Source: Sequoia sempervirens
Lineage: Eukaryota; Streptophyta; Pinopsida; Cupressales; Cupressaceae
Reading direction: 5' to 3'
Assembly: GCA_007258455.2 (NCBI GenBank)
Contig: VDFB02270651.1
Coordinates: forward strand, 490,862,711-490,926,710
DNA length: 64,000 nt
Shown piece after piece: positions 11,011 to 22,079 of this stretch; the stretch's first letter is position 1; the number at the start of each line of letters is the position of its first letter. The position numbers and the translations under genes were made by a program. The notes under the pieces are model-generated. The model saw only the letters and a program-made list of their open reading frames with translations, searched no databases and was not told the DNA's origin.

Positions 11011-11922
11011 GTCCAATTTCGGGAAGACTGTGCTGGAATAAGTTTCAAAAAAATGGGTACTTAGATATGAAAAATTATTGTTTGGGCCTAGGCAGTGGGA
11101 CTCATTTTCCAATAGTAGTGAATTAACCCACCTCTAAATTTCTGAAAATTCAAAACAAGAAACTGTAGCCCTAAATCTACTATTTTTCTCTTGATACAGA
11201 TCAGAGTCTGAAACTGTAGAATTCAGCCTATAGATCTTCTCCAAGCTTCTATTAGGAATTTGACAACTTTGACTTGTTTTGATCACTTTTCCAATCTTAA
11301 CTTCTTGGTAAATTGTCCAATTTCAGGAAGACTGTGTTGGAATAGGTTTAAAAAAAATGGGTACTCAGATATGCAAAATTATTGTTTAGGCCTGGGCAGT
11401 GGGACTCATTTTCCAATAGTAGTGAATTAACCCACCTCTAAATTTTTGAAAATTCAAAACAAGAAACTATAGCCCTCAATCTACTATTTTTCTCCTGATA
11501 CAGATCTGGGTCCGAAACTGTAGAATTCAGCCTGCAGATCTTCTCCAAGCTTCTCGTAGGGATTTGACAACTTTAACTTGTTTTGATCACTTTTCCAATC
11601 TTAACTTCTTGGTAAATCGTACAATTTTGGGAAGACTGTGCTAGAATAGGTTTCAAAAAAATGGGTACTCAGATATGTGAAATTATTGTTTAGGCCTAGG
11701 AAGTGGGACTCATTTTCCAATAGTAGTGAATTAACCCACCTCTAAATTTCTAGAAATTCAAAACAAGAAACTGTAGCCCTCAATCTACTATTTTGCTCTT
11801 GATACAGATCTGGGTTCGAAACTGTAGAATTCAGCCTATAGATCTTCTCCAAGCTTCTCTTAGGAATTTGACAACTTTGACTTGTTTTGATCACTTTTCC
11901 AATCTTAACTTCTTGGTAAATC
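11011..11922. repeat. Tandem triplication, ~304-bp unit
   Basis: Three head-to-tail copies begin at 11,011, 11,315 and 11,619, each with 'caatttcgggaagactgtg' or a close variant. Each contains 'gtgggactcattttccaat' and ends near 'acttcttggtaaat'. Differences between copies are scattered substitutions. The triplication is internal to LTR copy B; I do not see it in copy A or C. Confidence 0.8.
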
Positions 11923-12390
11923 TACAACCTAGCTCTATAAATCACACACAAGAAGAGGAAAAAATGTTGTGGGGTTAGTGAATAGTGGTTTGCCTTGGTC
12001 AAATCCCTTGTTGGTAATTAAACCCTTGAAATGAAATGAAATAGAATGGAGAATGATGAATGAAAAAATAATGATGTTGCAACTCACCAAACCCTAGCAA
12101 TAAGGTGCTACAAACATGTAGGTATTGGCTCCAATGGATGAGGACTTGAAGTCTATCTTGATGTTGATAGATCTTGAGTGTAATGCTTGCTTGAATCACA
12201 CAATCCTAGATCACAAATGTTAGCTCTAAAACAACATGATGAAAACAATATTTGACATGATGAATGATACTTGAAAATGCTCTAGATGGCATGATAATCT
12301 TCCCTTGAAATGCCTTGAATGCTCAAATTATTTTGTAAACTATATGCATAATACTTGAATGCTAGGTTCGAACATGAGGGGAAGAAGCTT

Positions 12391-12400
12391 GTATTTATAC
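12391..12400 (-). promoter_or_regulatory. TATA box of family X LTR copy B
   Basis: Minus-strand GTATAAATAC, identical in core to 28210-28219 in LTR copy C, with matching flanks. Confidence 0.5.
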
Positions 12401-13034
12401 TCAATTATGCAATAATTCCTAAAATTCCAATATCGCATGCCGACCTTAGATCTTGGAGAATAAAAACTTGCCAAAAATTTGAATTAAATTTGAATTTTGA
12501 GTTAAAGGGGACTCATTCACCATCTTGGGCGAATGGGTCCCACCTAAGGGGGAAATGGCGAATGAGTCCCACCTTAGGGATTTAAGGTGGGTGTTTGGGA
12601 TTTTGATGCTTTAAATGATATTTATCAAGATTATTCTAAAAAATACAAATAAATAAGGCTTGTGGATGTAAAATGAGGCCAATTAAAGCATAAGAAAAGC
12701 CCAATTAGTAAAGAAAAACCTAGAAAAGTGTGAAAGTTTGTTGTAACAACACTTTACAACTCTTTGAAATAAGGCTTGGTAATTTATGTTCAAGAGGTTA
12801 TTTAGGTGAAATACATTAACAAGACCCTAGAAAAGTGTGAAAGTGTATTGTAACACTTCACAACAATTAAGTAAGGTACCATTTGAATCCTTTTAGTTCA
12901 CAAGGGCCCAAGACCTAATGTGAATTTGTATTATCCATATTACAACATTAAATCAAGGCAAAATTAAGCGAAAATCACAAGGAGGGCCCAAACGAGATAG
13001 AAAAAATAGAAGGGTTACTTTTTTGGTGTCCACA

Positions 13035-14560
13035 CATTACTACAAGTTTAATTTGATGCTTTGAATGGATGTTTAAGTTAATGAAGTTAGTGAATTTTAG
13101 TGAATACTGATTCACCACCCTCTTAGTATTCTGGGTGTTCAACAATCCTTTCGCTATTTGAATCTTACAATTAAGCTCAATCCTTTTGATGATTGTAATT
13201 CTGCTTTTTCCCTTCTCTTTTGATGATTGTAATTCTACTATGTTTCTTTTGCAAATATCTTCTTTGCAGCTTACTAGCTCATTGCTTTCAACATTCAAGA
13301 AACTCTTTCTCTTTGTTTTTCAATTGCTTCTACAAATATCGTACTAATGCATCACAAATCATTTTTTGACACACCAAACCTAGATCAACTAGGTTTATAA
13401 TATATACATGATATTACACTGATTACAATCACATGTCATCCAATAACACCAATAATATTACAATTACGATTTGCCCAAAGATCAAATAATCAACATGAAA
13501 TGTGTAGAGCAAAAGACCCAGATGGACTACACACAACACTAGGAAGAGGAACAGGCCTTGTGGATTCCAACACATGCTTAACCTAGTCCTAAACACTTTT
13601 TATAGCATTGGTCTTGAATGAACAACATCTGCATGCTTAACACATTCAAATTAGGTTAGCCTTAAGCAAGAAAACATGAAACATGAAGTATGTTGGCTTT
13701 CACAATATTAGCGGTACACATGAATGATAAAACATTACTTGCACTTCTTCCAGATGAGTTTGCAGACCCATATAACACCTTCAAACACTCCATGGACTCT
13801 GTGTAAACATGAACTTGTGGCACACACCTTCAACATACCCTAGTCGGCCAAGCAAAAGCATAACCCAACAACACCTTTATTTTGGATCACAGCCTGTTCT
13901 AGAGAAACCAGTGTGAAACAACATGAAACATCACATGATACATAGGAACACTCTCATACATCCCTTTTACAACTTCAAACAATAACAAGTTAATGCAAGC
14001 CAACAAACATTGAAACCAATCACTAAACAACGCAGTCCTGCACTCTATCACTTCTAACTTTCTCTGCGGAAGGACAAATTATATGAAACTTTGGATGTAG
14101 TACCTTCACAACATCAACAACTTATCTTTTGATCTGCACAACCATTTCTACAAATGCAGAAGAATGCAAAGCCAAACATTGCACCACTGAGAACAACAAC
14201 ACAAAAGCAACATAGTCTTCAAACTATCACTCACAAACACACCTTTCTAGAATCCAAATGAACTAAAACTTGGATCACACATGCCTTGACACACCAAAAA
14301 TTTAACTTCCAAATTGCATGAGCAAAACATCGCCAATGAAGCATTTCTCAGGGATTGTGGCAACGGAGCAGCCAGATTACAACACTCTTTTGACATCAAC
14401 AACTCTCTTACATCAATGGCAATCCCACTGCAACAATCTTAGACATGCTCTTGATATTAATGACAACTAAGCTTATCAAACTGCAACACAATCTTAATGG
14501 AATCGAGTGTTGATGCCCTCCCTATAAGATCTAGATTGTTCATCCTCTCTTAATGATTGT
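13035..14560 (-). repeat. Probable copia-type LTR remnant
   Basis: On the minus strand, 13,143 leftward contains a 'agagggtggtgaatcagtattc' type motif. A close relative of this motif lies at 49,605 at the end of the copia-type LTR there. At the other end, a minus-strand 'gttgtcattaatatcaaga' motif (near 14,455) resembles the 'gtcatcaatgacaaagg' motif beside that LTR. A purine run (AGGGAGGGC, minus strand, near 14,520) could be a PPT. The only long ORF (13,298-12,975, minus, 107 codons) has no recognisable domain and partly overlaps LTR B. Boundaries are uncertain. Confidence 0.35.
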
Positions 14561-14739
14561 TTATTTCCAATCCATCTAAATTTTCTTAAGTTTCTAAAAT
14601 TAATACACCATCAATATTTAAAAATAAGAAACCTACTTTATAATCAATTATTGTTTTTAATGTATTTTTAACATCTATATTAAAAAAAAATCGTAGAGCT
14701 GCAAAGTTACTCCACGTTATTAAATTATTTCATTTCATT

Positions 14740-15240
14740 TCATTTCAATCGTAAGACTTCATTTACTGTAGAGGTGGGGAAATGGGAAGTGTTCAGAACA
14801 TTCAGAAAGATAGGTCATTTTCATTGACGGAGTCATCGATATTTAAATTACATCAATTTGAACTTTTGGTCAATCCATTTCCACACGAAAAAAGGAAGAA
14901 TTCTCAAAAGTGGGAGGAAAGTGTCGGGCATCTTCCTTCACGCATGGAAAGTTAGCCTGCATGTACTAGCCCTGCTTCCCTGTGGACTGAAGTGAAGAAA
15001 AACCAAATCTCGATTCAATGATACGACAGACCTTGTCCTGCTTCAGTAAATGTCCTACCATGGATAGCTGCTGCCAGTATTAAATGCACGTGCCATGGAT
15101 AGCCCCGAGAATGTACCGGGCATGGATGGATGAGCATCTGCAGTTTTTCGTTTCTCCCGTCGTTAGTCCTCATTTCTCTCAATGTCAGGTTTCTGTGTGC
15201 AAACTCTGCCTATTTTCCGTGTCATGTAAACCTTTGGGTT
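14740..15240. other. Low-copy-looking island with G-box
   Basis: This stretch is visibly less AT-rich than its surroundings and shares no phrase with other parts of the window. It contains a G-box CACGTG at 15087-15092, two 'ccatggatagc' repeats at about 15,059 and 15,092, and a pyrimidine-rich 'gtttctcccgtcgttag' run that would suit a 5' leader. It could be an old promoter or first-exon fragment. No coding frame is convincing. Confidence 0.25.
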
Positions 15241-15375
15241 TTTCATAAAAAAAAATTACTATTTAATTATAAAGAGATGATATGAATTTAAATAAATTCT
15301 AGAGTTAATCAAAAATAATTATATATAGAGTGCGAAGATATTATATTTTTCTTATGGTTTTAAAAATATTTGTAT

Positions 15376-17815
15376 AATTTAATAAGTTTAACAATTAAAA
15401 TATTATATATTTTATAATATTAATTTAAGTAATTATTATTTATTTTTATTTTTGAAATATAAATTAATTATTTATTCTCAAATTTATTTTTATTATAAAT
15501 TAAAATTATATAAAAATAAAGCATATGATTGAATAAAAAATAAAGGTAAGTATTTTAAATATTTTGGTCATGTCTATTTAACATTTTTAATATTTATGTC
15601 AAGAATTTTAATATAAATTCTATGTGGTTATTATAAATTTAATTAATTATTATTTTTGAAAAAAATATTAAACATATTTAAAAAGGTTTGTTTGTTGCAA
15701 ATTAGGAGCAGTTTTGTTATTTGAAGATAAGAAAAATTGAGAGTACCTCGTTGTGGTTTTGTTCTATTTTTTTAACAATGATGAGGAAAGGTGATTTAAA
15801 TGTTGTAAAAAATGCAAACCCTTTGATCACCCGTGTATAATTGTTTTTTTTTGCAATTTTTTTGTATAAACAATTATTTTCCTTTGTATGAGAAGATCTA
15901 TTAATAACAAACATTTGGTTTTGTGAACCATAATTTTGAGTTCAATTGTTCATTTATGGTTAAGATCAGGGTCCAATTAAGGTTATGATTTAATTAGGGT
16001 TCAAAGTTAAGGTTAGAGTTTGATAAATGGTCAATTAGAATTAGTTAAAATTTATTAGGGATAAGATTACAATTACATTAGGGTTAGAATTAAATAAGTT
16101 TAGTATTACAATTCAAAGTGATTTCTTTTATAATTTTCTTAGGTTAATTAATTAAATAAAAAAATATTATTGTAATAAAAAGATTGAGTAAATATGAAGA
16201 AATAAATTAAATGTACAAATATTTATCTCTAAATTTAATGAAGATGTTATTATACAAATATTAGGAATGTAAAATGTACGAGCATTTATCTCTAAATTTA
16301 ATGAAGATGTTATTATGCAAATATTAGGAATGTATTTCTTCATATGTTAATATTTAAAAATATAATGATTATCACAAATTTATGAATTTGATTGTGTACT
16401 ATTTTGGTTCATTTTTAATGTCATCTAAGGATATCTATGTATGTAGAATTGAACTTGAAGTTTGAACCTAAATTTTTAACTCACATATTTGATTTCACTA
16501 AATTAAATTGTTTCAAACTTGTTTCTCTCTATGTATGTGCTGCAAATTTGATAGGGAACACATGTTGTTGGATTTCAATTTTGAAATTTAAATTTAAAAT
16601 TTTGAGTTTCCTATTTAAAAATGTTAAAGCTCCATGTAAATCTTTTTTATTATTTACATCTATATTGTTTATTTTATTTTTTAGTATATTTATTTTAGTT
16701 TGCATATGTAACATTTAATTTTATTTTGAAAAAGTCAATGTTCAAATAAAGTTATTTTAAAAAATTTATAGATTTATTTGTTTCTTATTTTATAAATATT
16801 ATATTATTAATATTTGAGATGTAAATCATTGTGAAATTTAAGACAAAATGTCAAAAAAATAATTAAAAATTTTAAATTAATTATTAACAAATTTGATATA
16901 TAAATAATAAAAAATGCACTTATATAATAAATAGAATGATATATATTTAATATTTGTATCATATAATATCATATAAATATTAAAATCTATTTTTTTTTAT
17001 CAAAAAATATATATATATTATAAATTTAATTAATTTAAATTAGTTTTAAATTTTTTAATCTAAAAAATAAGAAAAAATATATAAAATATCTAATTATATA
17101 ATTATAGAATAAAAATATCTAGATTATGTTCTCCAAAATATTTGTAAATTAAAAAAATTAATATTTTAATTAATTCCATATATGTATATAATGAAAATGT
17201 TCTTGAATTTTGGAGAATGTAAAATATTCCATTAACTCAATATTTAGGATTTAGAATAGAGATCTTGGATCAAGAAAATATTTAGTGATTTTTATTTGAG
17301 AAAGAAATTGCCCTAAAAAATAGGAGAAAAACCCGTGAAATAGGAAGTAAACTAGACAATTTAATCACCAGTTTGCATTTTTGACAACATTTAAATCACC
17401 TTTCCTCATCATTGTTAAAAAAATAGAACAAAACCGCAACTAGGTACTCTCAATTTTTCTTATCTTCAAAGAACAAAACTGCTCCTAATTTGTAGCAAAC
17501 AAACTTTTTAAAATATGTTTAATATTTTTTTCAAAAATAATAATTAATTAAATTTATAATAACCACATAGAATTTATATTAAAATTCTTGACATAAATAT
17601 TAAAAATTTTAAATAGACATGTCCAAAATATTTAAAATACCTACCTTTATTTTTTATTCAATCATATGCTTTATTTTTATATAATTTTAATTTATAATAA
17701 AAATAAATTTGAGAATAAATAATTAATTTATATTTCAAAAATAAAAATAAATAATAATTACTCAAATTAATATTATAAAATATATAATATTTTAATTGTT
17801 AAACTTATTAAATTA
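15376..17815. mobile_element. AT-rich element with ~444-bp terminal inverted repeats
   Basis: 15376-15819 and 17371-17815 are inverted copies of each other. Examples are 'aataagtttaacaattaaaa' at the left end against its complement at the right end, and 'caatgatgaggaaaggtg' inside the left arm against 'cacctttcctcatcattg' at the right. The 1.55 kb between the arms is very AT-rich, with a 93-codon plus ORF (16437-16718) that is hydrophobic and has no recognised domain. Very long TIRs with little coding are typical of non-autonomous Mutator-like elements. No clear target duplication was resolved. Confidence 0.7.
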
Positions 17816-17856
17816 ATAATTTTTTTATTTTTATTTTTAAATAAAAAAAATAAAAA

Positions 17857-18060
17857 ATGATATTGATAATAGTACACTATTTGAGAAGTGTGAATCAAAA
17901 TTTGCAAACATTAAAAAAAAATAAAAAAAAAATGATATTGATAATAGTACACTATTTGAGAAGTGTGAATCAAAATTTGCAAACATTAAAAAAAAATAAA
18001 AATGATATTGATAATAGTACACTATTTCGAGAAGTGTGAATCAAAATTTGCAAACATATA
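17857..18060. repeat. Short tandem array, unit ~70-75 bp
   Basis: Three head-to-tail copies of a unit containing 'gataatagtacactatttg' and 'gtgaatcaaaatttgcaaac' start at about 17,857, 17,932 and 18,002. The spacers are A-rich and vary in length. A further single copy occurs at 18,885 at the start of the second large duplicate. ORFs across the array are artefacts of the repeat. Confidence 0.75.
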
Positions 18061-19432
18061 ATTACTTATCGATTTGTTATAGTTGAAATTACATTTGAGG
18101 TGATCAGAGCAATATTTAGTTATATTAATTGTGCATTAAGTTAAATCTAATGTAAGTTTGTTTTCGAGAAATCAATAAATTTAGTTAAAATATTAGATAA
18201 GTTTCAAAAATATTATATAGGACTATGTATGTATAGTTTGAGCTCTATCAAATGTAGTCCAAGCTTTGCGGATTAATTCTACACCCTCTATATTTGAAAA
18301 TTTGTTCAACTTAAATGAACTCCAAAGGAATATTACTTAGACTAGTTCTTGTGTAACATAAACCATAGACACAATTTAGATGTCTTGTAATGAAGATAAT
18401 GGTCAATTAAATTTATTATTTTTTTAATAGAATAAACTATTTAAATTAGCTTCTTGATTATGTGAAAGTGTACCATTCTATAATAATCCTTATCAATATA
18501 ATACATGTTCAGTATTTTTTTCTGGATTTGATTGTGTTGTAAATTTTTTGTATCAATGTTTCAGATCACACTCCGTGATCCATCATCAAGATGGAAGAGA
18601 GCAAGGAGAAAAATGATAATGGATCACAGAGTGTGATTCGAAACGTTGATGCAAAAAATTTACAACACAATCAAATCCATAAAAAAATACTAAACAATAT
18701 TATGGATTGTGGAAACTTGATATCATTAATATAACACATGTTTAACAATATTTCAATACTTCAAAAAAAAAATGTAACACAAACTATAGATGATTTAAAT
18801 TCTTGGTAGTCATAATTATGAATCACTAACTATAGATGATTTAAATTATTGGTAGTCATTTTTTGCACAAAAGTAACAAAATGATATTGATAATAGTACA
18901 CTATTTCGATAAGTGTGAATCAAAATTTGCAAACTTATAATTATTTATCAATTCGTTATAGTTGAAATTACATTTGAGGTGATGATAGCAATATTTTAGT
19001 TATATTAATTGTGCATTAAGTTAAATGCAATGTAAGTTTCTTTTCGAGAAATCAATAAATTTAGTTAAAATATTAGATAAGTTTCAAAAATATTATATAG
19101 GACTATGTATGTATAGTTTGAGCTCCATCAAATGTAGTCCAAGCTTTCCGGATTAATTCTACATCCTCTATATTTGAAAATTTGTGCAACTTAAATGAAC
19201 TCCAAAGAAATATTACTTAGACTAGTTCTTGTGTAACACAAACCATAGACACAATTTAGATGTCTTGTAATGAAGGTAATAGTCAATTAAATTTCTTATT
19301 ATTTTTTTATAGAATAAACTATTTTAAATTAGCTTCTTCATTATGTGAAAGTGTACCATTTTATAATAATCCTTATGAATATAATACATGTTAACAATAT
19401 TTCAATACTTCAAAAAATGTAACACAAAAATT
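18001..19432. repeat. Large tandem duplication (18,001-18,780 and 18,881-19,432)
   Basis: The two copies share long text, for example 'aggactatgtatgtatagtt' and 'aaccatagacacaatttaga', with scattered differences. The first copy carries the foldback insertion at 18510-18733; the second reads straight through that site (atacatgttaacaatattt). Between the copies lies a small repeat, 'ctatagatgatttaaatt', present twice. Confidence 0.75.
18510..18733. mobile_element. Foldback (hairpin) element, short member
   Basis: Arms around 18,520-18,590 and 18,625-18,690 are inverted copies: 'tggatttgattgtgttgtaa' against its complement, and 'gatcacactccgtgatcc' against 'ggatcacagagtgtgat'. The flanks are atacatgtt (18501-18509) and acacatgtt (18734-18742), consistent with a 9-bp duplication with one mismatch. 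The empty site is preserved in the second duplicate near 19,386-19,395. It is related to the 540-bp palindrome at 49,971-50,510. Confidence 0.65.
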
Positions 19433-19554
19433 AAATGAAGGTAGCAATCCCAAGGCACAGGAAATTTGTAGGTCAAACAATAAGATTGAAGGACATAAGG
19501 AGGGTGATCTCAACAATGGTGGTGAAAGGCGATTGAAGGCAACCACAATAGGAA

Positions 19555-20250
19555 GTGGCATGCAAGGTTGATGTAATGAATATTGTGGAGGAAGACACAA
19601 CGGTCTTTGAACAAACCACTATAATAGGAAGATTTCTTGGCAAACATTTTACCCAGAAAGAAATTGGAGATTGGGTATCCAAGGAATGGCAAGGTGAAAA
19701 AGTAATTAACTACCTACCGAAAGGATTCTTCATCATAGTTCTGGCAAACAAAGAAATAAGAGAAAAGGTGTTGAAGAATGATCAATGGAAAAATGGTGAA
19801 ACCTTTCTCTATCTTCAAAAATGGGAAAGAAACTTCAAACCCCTAACATGTAATCCAACAAATGGACAGACTTGCATACACCTGTATAACTTACCATTCG
19901 AATATTATTCGGGGTAGTGCTTAACAAAGATTGGGGATTTGATGGGGTTGCCAATTGATGTCAATTTGAGAAACAACGAATCCCTAATCTATGCAAGGTT
20001 CCAAATACTTGCAATAAATGAAATACCAAAGGAAATTATTCTATCATCTCAAAAAGGAGAATGGACACAAACAATCGAAGTAGAAAATTCAAAAAAATTA
20101 TGTCTCAAATGCAGGGGATGTAACCACAAGGAGGGGGAATGTAGAAGAAACACAAAAGCCTTCAAGAATGTTTGGAAAGAAAAAGGTTCGACTCATGAAA
20201 CGGTTAAAGAATCTGGTAATGTAGGAGATATAACTTGTGATGCCACATAG
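19555..20250 (+). pseudogene. LINE ORF1 fragment (DUF4283-like region plus CCHC zinc knuckle)
   Basis: Two plus-strand ORFs (19555-19917 and 19939-20250) are in one frame, separated by a TAG at about 19915. The first contains a GRFLGKHF...WVSKEWQ start and a RNFKPLTCNPTNG region typical of the N-terminal domain of plant L1-type ORF1 proteins. The second ends with a Cys2-His-Cys knuckle in the spacing CX2CX4HX4C (residues C55, C58, H63, C68). ORF1 of plant LINEs encodes an RNA-binding protein for retrotransposition. Here endonuclease and reverse transcriptase are absent: at about 20,215 the frame runs into the first unit of the chimeric tandem array, so the final ~12 codons are foreign. The start is chosen at the first ATG; the open frame does not clearly extend further. 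Confidence 0.6.
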
Positions 20251-20555
20251 GAACTAGGGATGCTAGCAGGAATACCCAAGGAAGGAATCACATTACTAAC
20301 TTGTTGTATTGTTGTTATGACTTGAGGATTGGTATAGGTAGATGTTGATGTTATTGTTGTGGGAGGAGGAATTTGAGTTCCTCCTATATTTGTAAGATTG
20401 CTTGTGGGAAAAGGACAACTAGTGGTTGAGGTGAGATGCTTTCCACAAATTTGCACTATGCTTTTCACAAGGTCAAGGCCATCTTCACTTTCAAGCATGC
20501 GGTGAATGTTATTTATGGTAGGGATGGAAGTAGTTGAAATTTTGTCATTTTGCAC
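20193..20555 (-). pseudogene. Gag-like ORF tail of the tandem array, unit 1
   Basis: A 120-codon minus-strand ORF. It is rich in Thr, Ser and Pro (a STTSCPFPTSN stretch) and carries a HRMLESEDGLDLVK segment shared with the longer ORF at 24,507-25,132. The last codons run into the LINE fragment. There is no enzymatic domain. It is inverted relative to the RNase H/integrase part of the same unit, so the unit itself must be a rearrangement product. Units 2 and 3 keep only the tail end of this ORF because ~220 bp is missing. Confidence 0.4.
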
Positions 20556-20639
20556 TTGAAGTTGTAGGTGTGCTAGGTCCTCATGAATGTGAATTATACT
20601 TTCTTGTGGTACACTATCATTCCTTGGATCAATAAAGGG

Positions 20640-21787
20640 TCAAGCAATTGTCAATCAATTAGCAAACGCTCCTTCATCTTACTCATTCCCTAGTTTGGAC
20701 TTATTCCCTGATTAAGATCTCTTTGCAATTGGTCACGATTTCATATGGGAGATGTATTTTGATAAATCAAGATATCAAATTGGCTATAGGGTAGGCGTAG
20801 TCTTAATCTCTCCTGAGGGTAAGCCAATCCCTCCTTTGTTTAATAGAATTTCACTGCACTAATAATATAGTTGAGTACAAATCCCTTATCATTGTCTTGT
20901 GTGTTGCAATTGTTTTAAACATAAAACATCTTTGCATACATGGTGACTATGAACTTATCATGAATCAAATTATGGGGATGTATCAAGCTAAGCAAAGTAA
21001 ATTGTCTTAGTATTGAGATTTAAATTTGTCCTTATCTGATTTCCTCTCTTATTTCACAATAGATAGTGTTCCCAGGAGAGAAGACTGACACGCGAATTCC
21101 ATGGCAAGTGTTGCCTCCCTGGTACCTTCAGATAAGGATATAGAAGAATACCACTTTTTGGTCCACATTCTTTTCTCTCTTGTTGGTTCTGATCAACCTA
21201 AATTTGATGCTCTCATGTGTGCTCATGTAGACTTGGAGGAATAGTATTCTAACATTTACAACTATCTAAAGACTGGAAACTTTCTTGATGATGTGATAGA
21301 GAACGATCGTACTCAGATACGAAAGATTTTAGTTCACTATGTTTTACTATCATATTTTCTTTCTTATAAATCCTAAAATGGTCTTCTCCTTCAGTGTCTC
21401 ACTAAAGTGGAAATACCCCTTGCCTTTAAGGATGACCACTCGAGTTTTAGGGGTGGACATTTTGGTGATAAATCCTTGGTGCAAAACTGATCCACATGGG
21501 ATACTTTTGGCAAATGATGGAACAAGATTCCTTTTCCTTTGTCAAGAAGTGTCCATAGTGTCAGCAATATAGTTGTCTCATTCACACACCCACTCAAGAG
21601 TTTTAGAATTAGACCTCTCCTTGGCTATTCACAAAATGGGAGTGGATATTATTGGAAAGATGTCACCTCCTTCTTCTAAATAACATTTATTTATCATCAC
21701 TGTTACAGATTACATCACAAAATGGGTTGAAGCTATTCCACTTCAATACATGAATGTTGAGGCTATCTGTAGCTTTCTTCTTATAGG
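20640..21787 (+). pseudogene. RNase H/integrase fragment, array unit 1
   Basis: The frame starting near 20,740 contains WEMYFDKS, then VVLISPEGKP, then NNIVEYKSL, and IHGDYELIMNQ. This is the order of the RNase H-like domain placed before integrase in Tat-lineage gypsy elements; its usual first Asp is visible in YFDKS and the Glu in VEYKS. The integrase zinc-binding region and the start of the core (KMG...SYST...) follow, in shifted frames with several stops. The fragment ends just past the first core segment. It would act on retrotransposon RNA/cDNA if intact; here it is dead. Confidence 0.6.
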
Positions 21788-22079
21788 TGGTAATGTAGGA
21801 GATATAACTTGTGATGCCACATAGGAACTAGGGATGCTAGGAGGAATACCTAGGGAAGGAATCACATTACTAACTTGTTGCATTGTTGTTGTGACTTGAG
21901 GATTGGTATGGGTAGGTATTGAGGCTATTGTTGTGGGAGGAGGAATTTGGGTTCCTCCTTAACTTGTAACATTCCCTAGTCTTAGAAATCAATAAAGGGT
22001 TAAGCAATTGTCGATCAATTAGCAAACGCTCCCTCATCTCACTCATTCCCTATTCTGGACTTATTCCTTGATGATCTCT

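Larger units (their letters stand above)
10618..13034 (-). repeat. Family X LTR copy B (5' LTR, minus orientation)
   Basis: The left end begins TGGACACAGG and the right end finishes GGTGTCCACA, giving short inverted termini. A TATA box (GTATAAATAC on the minus strand) is at 12391-12400. The region from 13,010 down to about 10,790 matches LTR copy C (27,540-29,110) in reverse, including the 'gggcccaa' phrase, repeated 'gtgttgtaa' phrases, a 'cctagcaataaggtgc' region and the 'aacttggtggtga' region. A 304-bp triplication lies at 11,011-11,922. Exact ends are inferred. Confidence 0.5.

Noticed and set aside
11011..11922. CRISPR-like repeats
   Set aside because: The 304-bp units are continuous with no unique spacers, and the context is a plant LTR.
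17837..18039. ORFs on both strands with internal repeats
   Set aside because: Direct products of the ~70-75-bp tandem repeat.
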